A stretch of 49,387 nt of DNA from the NCBI RefSeq assembly GCF_007655255.1, contig NZ_VMYE01000025.1, forward strand, positions 1 through 49,387. Direction: 5' to 3'. The DNA comes from Extensimonas perlucida. GTDB taxonomy: Bacteria > Pseudomonadota > Gammaproteobacteria > Burkholderiales > Burkholderiaceae_C. Below, one piece after another: positions 1 through 7,277 of this stretch (its first letter is position 1; each line of letters opens with the position of its first letter). Below the pieces are notes generated by a model. That model did no database searches. It was not told the origin of the DNA and worked only from the letters and a program-made list of their open reading frames with translations. The position numbers and the translations under genes are program-made.

Positions 1-39
1 ATCATCATGGTGTACGGGCTCCTTTGCTGGCTTGCTCAT
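1..39 (-). CDS. Start of an unidentified gene running off the left edge (partial)
   Basis: On the minus strand an ATG at 39-37 is preceded by a good ribosome-binding site (GAGGAAC directly upstream) and opens a frame reading MSKPAKEPVHHDD before the window ends. Only 13 codons are visible, so no family can be named. The ~190 bp between this start and the break in the ICE gene at ~231 looks non-coding, as the terminal region of an insertion element ahead of its transposase would. That it is a transposase is inference from position only. Confidence 0.35.
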   Translation of the reverse strand, partial: MSKPAKEPVHHDD

Positions 40-234
40 GTTCCTCAATCAGGGCTTGCAAAACGGCACGAGCCATGAACAGGGGGTAGCGGCGGGAGTC
101 TATACAATCGTCAGGGATGCGACACCTAAGCTGCTGCCTATCAGCCGCTTGTGTCGCTTCTCCCTGGCCTGCCTTCAGGCTCATTCTTCCTTGGAATCAC
201 GGGGCGGGCTTCAGGCTCATACCTCGTTGGATAA
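1..234. mobile_element. Terminal part of an inserted element (unidentified)
   Basis: Recognisable ICE coding sequence begins abruptly at about 235. The 230 bp to its left carry no part of the expected signal-peptide region of the TIGR03757 gene, and an in-frame TAA lies at 232-234. The segment contains a near-duplicate of about 20 bp near its end (CTTCAGGCTCAT at 176-187 and 210-221, each followed by a CTCGTTGG/TTCCTTGG-like stretch). Repeated ends and an outward-placed gene start at 39 suggest the end of a transposable element. The family and the exact terminal inverted repeat are not recognised. Confidence 0.4.
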
Positions 235-243
235 GACTATCCG

Positions 244-552
244 GTGCAGGCCCCGGCCGGCGTGCGGATCATCGAGCTGGACCAGGCCACGCGCATCGAG
301 GTCGAACTCGCCGCGCACCTGCCGGCCGACCCGCAACAGGCCGCAGCCCTGGTGCGGCAGCGGTTGCATGACGGCGGCGAGGCGCTGCAGCGTCGCATCG
401 GCCATGCCTACCAAGGTGTCGCGGATGCCTGGGGACTGGGCATCGCCAAGATTCCCGCCGTGGTGGTCGATCGACGCTACGTGGTCTACGGCGAGCCCGA
501 CGTGCTCCGCGCCGTCGCGCGCATCGACGCCTACCGGAGCACGCAGCCATGA
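244..552 (+). CDS. TIGR03757 family ICE protein, 5'-truncated
   Basis: The product (102 aa from a GTG start) keeps the conserved core of TIGR03757, a periplasmic thioredoxin-like component of the ICE type IV secretion apparatus, including PAGVRIIELD and GIAKIPAVVVDRRYVVYG. Family members are typically about 130-150 aa with an N-terminal signal peptide. Here homology starts at about 235 and the codon at 232-234 is TAA, so the signal peptide and first strand are lost. The remaining frame overlaps the next gene by ATGA (549-552). No ribosome-binding site precedes the GTG. If expressed, the product would stay in the cytoplasm and probably not work, which may cripple transfer unless complemented. 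Family call is firm; functional state is inference. Confidence 0.75.
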   Translation: MQAPAGVRIIELDQATRIEVELAAHLPADPQQAAALVRQRLHDGGEALQRRIGHAYQGVADAWGLGIAKIPAVVVDRRYVVYGEPDVLRAVARIDAYRSTQP

Positions 553-1493
553 GCCTCCTGCTGGCACGCCGGCGCCTGCGCGCCACCGCCGCCTCGCTGC
601 TGCTGGGCACGGCCACGTCGACGTTCGCCCTGGACACCGCCACCATCGTCTCGTCGGCGCTGTCCCCCGACTGCCTCGAATACCGCGTGGTCGGAATCTG
701 CTACTGGCTGTACTGCACGCCCTTCGGCTGCTCGGTTCGCACCTCCGTCAAGGTGCGCCACTACGTCCCCGATGCGGTGGTGTCGAGCTACTCGAACACC
801 GGCGAAAATCCGTGGCTGGAAGTCACGGCGATGAGCATGCCCAACCCGACCGCCAAGGCTGGCGGTGACGGCACGACCAATCACGACAACGAGAACAACC
901 TCGCCAAGTTCAAGAACGCCGATGTCATCGGCCATCCGGCCGGGATGGTGTTCAGCCAGTTCGCCAGCGCCTCCGGCTACACCTGCGAAGGCGCTGGCAC
1001 GGCCTTCATGCCGTATCTGCTGAGCACGCTCGACACGATCGCCTGGCGCTACAACATCCCGGAAGCGTTCTACCCCGAAGCGCTCATCCCCGGCCGGCGC
1101 GAAATCGGTACGCGCACCGGCCTGAACCTCTGGGGCAACGTGTATCCCCGCGGTGGCTTCCTGCACCAGACCGACGACCACAAGAGCGGCGCCGTGGTTG
1201 CGCAGCGCGCGGGCGACATCGTGACGCGCCGCAACCAGATTCACGTGTACCAGCCACTGCTGGCCAACGCCCGCGACGGGTACTGGCCGGCCGGCGCGCT
1301 GATGGAGACCGACGCCTCGACGGGCAAGTGGCAGGAGCTGACGCCCACGCTTTCGAACAGTTGCGTGGTCTTCCCGCACAGCCGCGCCCGCGTGCAGGCC
1401 CAGCAGGGCGACTACGCCTGGGCCTTGTGGCGGCCGTACTCCTGCTGCCGGCGCCGTGGCCAGGTCTTCCTCGGCAGCGTCGATTTCATGTGA
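549..1493 (+). CDS. TIGR03756 family ICE protein (TraU-like)
   Basis: This 314-aa exported protein belongs to the TIGR03756 family, which fills the TraU role in mating-pair formation of PFGI-1-type ICEs. A signal peptide is visible at residues ~1-26 (LLLGTATSTFA before the cleavage region). A cysteine-rich stretch follows (CLEY, GICYWLYCTPFGCSV), as in TraU where disulfides stabilise the periplasmic fold; more cysteines lie near residue 145 and at the C-terminus (CCRRR). The ATG at 549 overlaps the stop of the preceding gene, so the genes are translationally coupled. The next gene starts 10 bp downstream. Family assignment is strong; the exact periplasmic position is known only by analogy. 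Confidence 0.9.
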   Translation: MSLLLARRRLRATAASLLLGTATSTFALDTATIVSSALSPDCLEYRVVGICYWLYCTPFGCSVRTSVKVRHYVPDAVVSSYSNTGENPWLEVTAMSMPNPTAKAGGDGTTNHDNENNLAKFKNADVIGHPAGMVFSQFASASGYTCEGAGTAFMPYLLSTLDTIAWRYNIPEAFYPEALIPGRREIGTRTGLNLWGNVYPRGGFLHQTDDHKSGAVVAQRAGDIVTRRNQIHVYQPLLANARDGYWPAGALMETDASTGKWQELTPTLSNSCVVFPHSRARVQAQQGDYAWALWRPYSCCRRRGQVFLGSVDFM

Positions 1494-1503
1494 GGAACCC
1501 ACG

Positions 1504-2910
1504 ATGAACGCCTCCCTCCCTGACTTCCTGCGCCGCGCGAAGTCGCCCCTGCGGGCCACGCTGCTCGTGGCGGCCATCACGCTGGTCGTCGGCGTCGCCT
1601 GGGCGCAGACCCGAATCGATCCCAATGGCGTGAACGTCAGCGGCAGCGTGATCGGCGACGACGTGCTCTACAGCATCGGCGGCGGCCGGGCCGTGTCGAT
1701 GGGTGGTGCCGGCAACATGCAGAGCATCGGCGTGGGGATCGGCTGGAACAGCAACCTGATCTGCGGCGACATGAGCATCACCACGACGCTGCAGAACCAG
1801 CTCAACGGCATCACCAACGGCTTCCAGACGATCATGAGCAACGTGATCCAGAACGCCACCAGCGCCGTGGCCTCGCTGCCGGCCCTGATCATCCAGCGCG
1901 CCGACCCGGGGCTCTACAACCTGCTGACCAACGGCATCCTGCAGGCGCGCCTGGATTTCGACCGCTCGAAGATGACCTGCCGGGCCATCGCCAATCGCAT
2001 GGCGGACATGGCCGGCGGCCAGGCCGGCTGGGACCAGCTCGCCGAAGGGATGGCGCTGCGGGATGCGGTCAGCAGCACCGATGCCGTCTCCGCCATCGAG
2101 CAGGCCGAGTCCAACAAAGGAAACAACGGCGTGCCATGGGTCGGCGGCGGCAACGCGGGCGGCTCCGGTCAGAGTTCGATCAAGGTGGTCGGCGACGTGA
2201 CGCGCGCGGGCTACAACCTGCTCAACGGGCGCAGAGCCACCGATAGCTCGTCGATCGCGCGCAGCGCCTGCGGCAACCGCCTGACCTGCCAAACCTGGTC
2301 CTCGCCCCAGGCGGCCGCGGACTGGGCGACCCGCGTGTTGGGCGAACGCGAGCAGCGCACCTGCGAAAACTGCACGAAGACCCAGACCACGCCTGGCGTC
2401 GGGCTCACGCCAGTGATCCAGGAAGAGTACGAGACCAAGCTGCAGGTGCTGCAGGAGCTGGTGACGGGCGCCCGGCCGACGACGCCGGCCAATCTCGACG
2501 CGGCCGGCAGCAGCTCGCTGCCGATCACCCGCGGCGTGATCGAGGCCCTGCGGGACGAACCCGACCAGGACGTGCTGGGCAAGCGCCTGGCGTCCGAGGC
2601 TGCGCTGTCCAGCGTGCTGGAGAAGGCCCTGCTGCTGCAACGCACGTTGCTCACCGGCAAGAAGGAGCCGAACGTCGCCGCCAACGAACTGGCCGTGCAG
2701 GCGGTCGACCAGGAGAACAGCGCGCTGGAGCAGGAGATCAACAACCTCAAGACCGAGCTGGAGCTGCGGCGCACGCTGGCCGGCAACTCGGCGATGGCGA
2801 TCATCCAGCGCCACAGCACCCGCGCTGCCGGCTCGCGCGGCGTCTTCGAGGGCGACACCACGCGCGACCGTCTGCGGGAAGTCCAGAAGCCGCGGAGCGG
2901 TACGCCATGA
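1504..2910 (+). CDS. TIGR03755 family ICE protein
   Basis: This 468-aa protein is of the TIGR03755 family, found between the TraU-like and TraG-like genes in ICEs of this class. I chose ATG 1504 because it follows a GAGGAAC ribosome-binding site and gives a proper signal sequence (ATLLVAAITLVVGVAWAQ, residues ~19-36). The mature part has a C-x2-C pair (CENC) near residue 297 and a predicted coiled-coil region in the last 100 residues, rich in E, L and Q. The family probably acts in the periplasm as a TraN- or TraH-like channel component, though its biochemical role is unknown. The stop overlaps the next start by 4 bp. Confidence 0.9.
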   Translation: MNASLPDFLRRAKSPLRATLLVAAITLVVGVAWAQTRIDPNGVNVSGSVIGDDVLYSIGGGRAVSMGGAGNMQSIGVGIGWNSNLICGDMSITTTLQNQLNGITNGFQTIMSNVIQNATSAVASLPALIIQRADPGLYNLLTNGILQARLDFDRSKMTCRAIANRMADMAGGQAGWDQLAEGMALRDAVSSTDAVSAIEQAESNKGNNGVPWVGGGNAGGSGQSSIKVVGDVTRAGYNLLNGRRATDSSSIARSACGNRLTCQTWSSPQAAADWATRVLGEREQRTCENCTKTQTTPGVGLTPVIQEEYETKLQVLQELVTGARPTTPANLDAAGSSSLPITRGVIEALRDEPDQDVLGKRLASEAALSSVLEKALLLQRTLLTGKKEPNVAANELAVQAVDQENSALEQEINNLKTELELRRTLAGNSAMAIIQRHSTRAAGSRGVFEGDTTRDRLREVQKPRSGTP

Positions 2911-3260
2911 GCCGGCTTGCCTGGCTGCGGCTGCCATGGCTGTTCAACCGCCGCGTCGGCGTGGCGCTGTTGTGGACCTTGCTGGTGGTGGCCGCCGCCG
3001 TGGCGGTGAATATCGCCGGCATCCACGTGGTCGGCGGCGTCGAGGGCTGGCAGCACTGGCTGCAGGCGCACGCCGGCCACTTCTTCGTGTGGCGGCTGTG
3101 CCTCTACGGAGCGACGGCTTACGGCTGGTGGTGGATGCGTCGGCGCCTGTTACGGCGGGAGCCGTCCCGCGAGACGCATCAGCGCCTGCTGCGCACGGAG
3201 ACCGCGGCCGTGGTCGCCGTGGTCGCGCTGGAAGCCAGCCAACTGTTGCGGCACGGCTGA
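2907..3260 (+). CDS. Small ICE membrane protein
   Basis: This 117-aa protein starts with the ATGA overlap of the previous gene. It has one clear transmembrane helix (VALLWTLLVVAAAVAVNIAG, residues ~15-34), a second hydrophobic segment around residues 58-75, a basic stretch (RRRLLRRE) and a final hydrophobic alanine/valine-rich helix. A protein of this size and topology sits at the same place, just before the TraG-like gene, in related ICEs. Function is unknown; an inner-membrane accessory role in mating-pair formation is inferred from position alone. The gap to traG is 15 bp, with GGGAGG as the ribosome-binding site of that gene. Confidence 0.7.
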   Translation: MSRLAWLRLPWLFNRRVGVALLWTLLVVAAAVAVNIAGIHVVGGVEGWQHWLQAHAGHFFVWRLCLYGATAYGWWWMRRRLLRREPSRETHQRLLRTETAAVVAVVALEASQLLRHG

Positions 3261-3275
3261 GACCGGGAGGCAGGC

Positions 3276-4799
3276 ATGACGCTCTACACCACGGACTACC
3301 TGGAGTATTACCTGACCCTGGTGGCTTGGGTGGTCAACAACGGCATCTGGAGCATTCTCGTGGCCAGCGGCGTGTTCGCGCTGCCGTTCGTTGCCATCGT
3401 GATCCAGGAATGGCTCAAGGCCCGCAGCGAAGGTGCGGACGAAGGCAACAAGGGCGTGCTGTCGTCGATGCGCATCGAGAACCGGGTGTGGGTGGCGATC
3501 GTGGTCATCATGTTCGCCGGCATCCCGTTCATCCCGGTGGATCTCGCCACGATCAGGTTCGACACCACGCGCTCCGCGCAATGCCAGGTCAACGTCCCGT
3601 TGCCCAACGACACGGGCTGGTCCAACGTCTACACGGCGCTCAACGACCAGAGCGCGCTGGTGCCGGTGTGGTGGTTCTTCATGCACGCCATCTCAAAGGC
3701 GGTCACCGGCGCCGCGGTGGCGGCGATTCCCTGCGGTACGGACCTGCGTCAGATTCGCATGGATGTCGATGCCACGCGCATCGACGATCCGGTGCTGGCA
3801 CAGGAGGTCGCCGACTTCACGCACGACTGCTACGGGCCGTCGCGCGCCAAGCTGTTCATGAACCGGCCGACGCTCTCCGACGAGCAGATGAACGACGTCA
3901 CCTGGATCGGGTCGAGTTACTTCCTCGACACGCCCGGCTTCTATGACACCTATCGCTCCAAGACCCCACGCACGGCCTGGCCCTACGACGCGACCCGCGA
4001 TGCAGGGCTGGCACAGGTGGACAGCGGCGGCGGCTATCCGTCCTGCCGGCAGTGGTGGGCCGATGGCGGCCAGGGACTGCGCAGCCGGCTGCTGGCGCAG
4101 GTCGACCCGGACCTGCTGACCCGCGTCGGGCGCTGGGCGGGCTTCCTGTCGCAGAGCGAGGTCAATGACTCGGTGATCCGCGCCGTCGTCTCACCGCGAC
4201 AGCAGAAGATGAACCAGGGCGCCGTCTACACCGACTACGGCGGCCAGATCGACAAGACGCTGCCGAACATCGTCACGCGCGGCGCGGGCGACCTGGGACT
4301 GACCGTCGGCTCGCTGGCCTTCTTCCCCGCGATGGACGTGGTGCGCCAGGCGCTGCCGATGGTGCTGACGATGCTCAAGATGGCGCTCGTCATCTGCATC
4401 CCGTTGGTGCTGCTGATCGGCACCTACGACCTGAAGACGGTGATGACGGTGAGCTGCGTCCAGTTCGCGCTGTTCTTCGTGGACTTCTGGTTCCAGCTCG
4501 CACGCTGGATCGACAGCACGATCCTGGATGCGCTCTACGGCTGGGGGTTTGGCGCGGACAGGCCGCACACGAACTTCGATCCGCTGATCGGCTTGAACAA
4601 CGTCTTTGGCGACATGCTCCTTAATTTCGTCATGGCGATGATGTTCATCGTGCTGCCGACGTTTTGGGTCATGGCATTGGCTTGGGCAGGCGTTCGCACG
4701 GGAAATATCGTGCAGGGGTTGTCCACCGCCACCTCGGACGCCAAGGGCGCTGGGGGGCGTGGCGCTGGTATGGTAATGAGCGCCGTATCGAAGAAGTGA
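3276..4799 (+). CDS. traG: Conjugal transfer protein TraG, N-terminal-domain family
   Basis: A 507-aa polytopic inner-membrane protein matching the TraG N-terminal domain family of F-like and ICE type IV systems, needed for mating-pair formation or stabilisation. Hydrophobic segments are visible around residues 13-42, 72-95, 130-150, 355-410 (two or three helices) and 448-478. A long hydrophilic, probably periplasmic, region lies between residues 150 and 350. F-plasmid TraG has a large additional C-terminal domain that is absent here, as is normal for this ICE class. Start ATG 3276 has a GGGAGG ribosome-binding site. The gene ends the plus-strand transfer operon and converges on DUF3742 with only 7 bp between the stops. 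Confidence 0.88.
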   Translation: MTLYTTDYLEYYLTLVAWVVNNGIWSILVASGVFALPFVAIVIQEWLKARSEGADEGNKGVLSSMRIENRVWVAIVVIMFAGIPFIPVDLATIRFDTTRSAQCQVNVPLPNDTGWSNVYTALNDQSALVPVWWFFMHAISKAVTGAAVAAIPCGTDLRQIRMDVDATRIDDPVLAQEVADFTHDCYGPSRAKLFMNRPTLSDEQMNDVTWIGSSYFLDTPGFYDTYRSKTPRTAWPYDATRDAGLAQVDSGGGYPSCRQWWADGGQGLRSRLLAQVDPDLLTRVGRWAGFLSQSEVNDSVIRAVVSPRQQKMNQGAVYTDYGGQIDKTLPNIVTRGAGDLGLTVGSLAFFPAMDVVRQALPMVLTMLKMALVICIPLVLLIGTYDLKTVMTVSCVQFALFFVDFWFQLARWIDSTILDALYGWGFGADRPHTNFDPLIGLNNVFGDMLLNFVMAMMFIVLPTFWVMALAWAGVRTGNIVQGLSTATSDAKGAGGRGAGMVMSAVSKK

Positions 4800-4806
4800 C
4801 CGCCGT

Positions 4807-5178
4807 TCAGTCGTCGTCGGTCACATGCGGGTCGATGCGCCAATCGCTCTTGTCATAAAGCCCGAAGCCGTTGGGGCCTTCCCTCCACTCGGGTTGCGGT
4901 TCCTCTTGATCAGGGTCGTCGTGCTGCACGAGCCATGCAGCAGTCACCGCAAAGGCAAGCAGCAGGGCCAGCCAGAACGCGGAGTAGAGCAGCGCACCGA
5001 GCACGGCGAGCTTGACGATCCAGAGCACTGCCGTCGCCGCGCCCGCGGGCACCCCGCGCGTCACCAGCCAGCCGGCGACATGCTGCTCGCGACGCAGGTA
5101 TCCACGCCAGGCTCGGCCAGTCCCCCGGCCCAGCTGGTGGCTCCAGCGCCCGTTGTGCGTGTTGGTGGTCATGCTCAT
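4807..5178 (-). CDS. DUF3742 family protein
   Basis: This 123-aa protein is DUF3742, a small gene that follows the transfer operon on the opposite strand in many ICEs of this family. The start at 5178 is chosen because GAGGC lies just upstream and the protein then begins MSMTTNTHNGRWSHQLGRG. The longer frame upstream has no ribosome-binding site. Residues ~10-35 are basic and glycine/arginine-rich, followed by two hydrophobic stretches (around 42-80) of an inner-membrane protein and an acidic tail rich in D and E. Function is unknown. It may be transcribed separately from the transfer genes. Confidence 0.85.
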   Translation of the reverse strand: MSMTTNTHNGRWSHQLGRGTGRAWRGYLRREQHVAGWLVTRGVPAGAATAVLWIVKLAVLGALLYSAFWLALLLAFAVTAAWLVQHDDPDQEEPQPEWREGPNGFGLYDKSDWRIDPHVTDDD

Positions 5179-5402
5179 ATGCCTCGGCTTCAGTGGTGCC
5201 TCACCTCGCGGAGTGGCCGGTCGTGGCTTGCCCTCCAGCATAGACCGCGATCAGGAGGGCGGGTTGCGGCTGGCAGAGCCGGGTTGGCTCGGGTCGCAGT
5301 TCGATTAGATTCTGCACGATAAATCAAACCTTATGCTACTTTCCCTGCGCGTTGTTTGCGATGGCTCTAGGGGGTGATTGGATTCCGTGTTATTTTTATA
5401 GC

Positions 5403-6161
5403 ATGGATGGAAATTCGAGGCATCAGGTAATCAAGCGGCTGCAGGCGGGACTCCCGCGCGGGGCGCCGTTCGACCTTGCCACCCTGAGCCAGTTCGGGGT
5501 GTCGCCCCAGCTCGCCGCCCACTATGCCGACGGCGGGTGGCTCGTGCGCCTGGCCCATGGCGTCTATGCCTTCCCGAACGATGAGTTCGGGGTCTACGGT
5601 GCGCTGAAGTTCCTGCAACTGCGTGTGCCCGGCCTGCACGTCGGCGGCAAGAGCGCCCTGGCCCTGCAGGGTGTGCGGCACAACCTGGGCAGCCGGGAGG
5701 CGCTGGTGCTGTGGGGCGACGGTCGCTTCGCGTTGCCGGCCTGGTTCACTTCGCGCTTTCCGGCCCGCTATGTCCACGCCCGCCTGTTCGACTGGCCGGA
5801 CACGGCGCTGGCCGGCAAGACTCTGACCACGCCGCCAGGTCTGCCCGAGGATCTGCGGGTGGCTGCCTCCGAGCGTGCCGTTCTGGAACTGCTGTACGAA
5901 GCCGGCGTCAAGCAGAGCCTCGAAGAGGCTCGCAACCTCTTCGATGGACTGCGTTCCCCCCGCAAGGACTTGCTCGGACAACTGCTGTCCTGCTGCACCA
6001 GCGTGAAGGCCGTGCGCCTGTTCCTCACCTGGGCGCGCGAGACCAGCCTCGTGGATGTCGATGCCCTGCTGGAGCAGTATCCGGTTCGCACCGGCAGCAA
6101 CACGCGCTGGATGAGCCGGCTCGATGACGGCACCTTGCTGAGCCTGAGACCTCATGGATAA
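5403..6161 (+). CDS. abiEi: AbiEi family type IV antitoxin
   Basis: A 252-aa antitoxin of the AbiE type IV toxin-antitoxin/abortive-infection family. The N-terminal region (residues ~8-60: QVIKRL, TLSQFGVSPQLAAHY, GWLVRLAHGVYAF) is the winged-helix domain that binds its own promoter; the rest is the AbiEi_4-type C-terminal domain that counteracts the toxin. ATG 5403 gives the usual compact N-terminus; upstream alternatives at 5361 (ATG) or 5352 (TTG) would add 14-17 residues, and none has a strong ribosome-binding site. It overlaps the toxin gene by 8 bp, as in other AbiE operons. The pair lies between the transfer operon and relaxase gene, so it can stabilise the ICE and may block phage. Both roles are known for the family, not shown here. 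Confidence 0.85.
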   Translation: MDGNSRHQVIKRLQAGLPRGAPFDLATLSQFGVSPQLAAHYADGGWLVRLAHGVYAFPNDEFGVYGALKFLQLRVPGLHVGGKSALALQGVRHNLGSREALVLWGDGRFALPAWFTSRFPARYVHARLFDWPDTALAGKTLTTPPGLPEDLRVAASERAVLELLYEAGVKQSLEEARNLFDGLRSPRKDLLGQLLSCCTSVKAVRLFLTWARETSLVDVDALLEQYPVRTGSNTRWMSRLDDGTLLSLRPHG

Positions 6162-7074
6162 GACCTACGCGGACACCGTTCACCTGCTGCTGGCCGTCGC
6201 GCCCGACGTGTTCGCCAACGACATCTTCGCCATGAAGGGCGGCACGGCCATCAACCTCTTCGTGCAAGACATGCCGCGCCTGTCGGTGGACATCGACGTG
6301 GTGTACCTTCCGTGGCAGACGCCGCGCGACGAAGCGCTGCAAGCCATCAACCAGGAGCTGACCGCCATCGCCACGCGCGTTGCACCACTGGGTGTGCAGA
6401 CGCGCCTGGTTCGCGCCAAGGACCTGGGAGACACCAAGCTGATCGTCGAGAACGACGCCAGCCAGGTGAAGATCGAGGTCAATGTCGTGTTCCGCGGCAG
6501 CGTGCTGCCCGTCGAGCGGCGGCCGCTGAGCGCCAAGACCAGCGATCTGTTCGGCGTCGAGTTCGAGCTGCCGGTTCTGGCACCGGACGAGCTGTACGCC
6601 AGCAAGCTGGTGGCCGCGCTGGATCGACAGCACCCCCGCGACCTGTTCGACGTGTGGCAGCTCTACGAATCGGGCGACATCAGCGACGGCATGGTCGAGT
6701 GCTTCGTGATCTATTTGGCGGGCCACAACCGGCCGCCTCACGAAGTGCTGTTCGGCAACGACAAGGACATCGCCGGCGAGTACGAGCGGGCCTTTGTCGG
6801 CATGACCGAAGTGGACTGCTCCCTGGAGGTGCTGCTCGATGCTCGCGCCAGGCTGCGGCGCGAGCTGCCACAGCGACTGAGCACCGCGCACAGGCAGTTT
6901 CTGAGCGGGCTGGCGCGCGCAGAACCGGACTGGTCGCTGGTGCAGTGCCAGCACGCCGCGCAACTGCCGGCACTGCGCTGGAAGCTCGCCAATCTCGAAA
7001 CCTTCCGCAAGCGCCGTCCCGACGACTTCGCAGCGCAATCCGCCGCCCTCGACACCGGCTTGGGCCAGAGCTGA
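6154..7074 (+). CDS. abiEii: AbiEii/AbiGii family nucleotidyltransferase toxin
   Basis: A 306-aa toxin of the AbiEii family (DNA polymerase beta-like nucleotidyltransferases, with GTP as the substrate in characterised members). Motif I is KGGTAINLF (GG at residues 29-30), followed by the metal-binding RLSVDIDVV (D46 and D48). Further conserved motifs are KIEVNVVFRG (around 107-116), ELYASKLVAALDRQHPRDLFDVWQL (around 148-172) and the helical C-terminal half. The K and D of the ASKL and RDLFD motifs are intact, so the toxin looks active. Its ATG overlaps the abiEi stop, which couples translation and favours antitoxin first. The ~200 bp after it hold the repeat cluster described separately. Confidence 0.9.
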   Translation: MDKTYADTVHLLLAVAPDVFANDIFAMKGGTAINLFVQDMPRLSVDIDVVYLPWQTPRDEALQAINQELTAIATRVAPLGVQTRLVRAKDLGDTKLIVENDASQVKIEVNVVFRGSVLPVERRPLSAKTSDLFGVEFELPVLAPDELYASKLVAALDRQHPRDLFDVWQLYESGDISDGMVECFVIYLAGHNRPPHEVLFGNDKDIAGEYERAFVGMTEVDCSLEVLLDARARLRRELPQRLSTAHRQFLSGLARAEPDWSLVQCQHAAQLPALRWKLANLETFRKRRPDDFAAQSAALDTGLGQS

Positions 7075-7145
7075 CGAACATCCCGCAGCTTCCGGCTTGC
7101 CGGGATTGCCCCATGCCGCATTCATCGTGGCACCCGCGCAGCAGC

Positions 7146-7250
7146 GGCCCTATACCCAAAAGCTTCCGACAAAGGCCAAAGGGCTGGGAAGGGGCAAAGG
7201 AAGGGCGCCAAGGGGAAAGGCCCTATCCTGAAAAGGCCAAAAGGCGCCCC
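7146..7250. repeat. Purine-rich direct repeats before the relaxase gene (possible oriT)
   Basis: Between abiEii and traI, GGCCCTAT occurs at 7146-7153 and 7219-7226. Each copy is followed by AAAGGCCAAA (7171-7180 and 7232-7241). The strand is strongly purine-biased (runs of AAGG, GGGAAGGGG) and includes short inverted repeats (GGCGCC pieces). Closely spaced direct and inverted repeats beside a MobH relaxase gene are the usual setting of an origin of transfer. No nic site is recognisable by eye, so oriT is an inference. Confidence 0.4.
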
Positions 7251-7277
7251 CGAGCAGCCCGTCATCCGGGGTTCGCC

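Noticed and set aside
6312-7277. Upstream extension of the relaxase reading frame
   Set aside because: The extension overlaps abiEii in another frame and is arginine-rich shadow sequence; family-like TraI begins at 7278.
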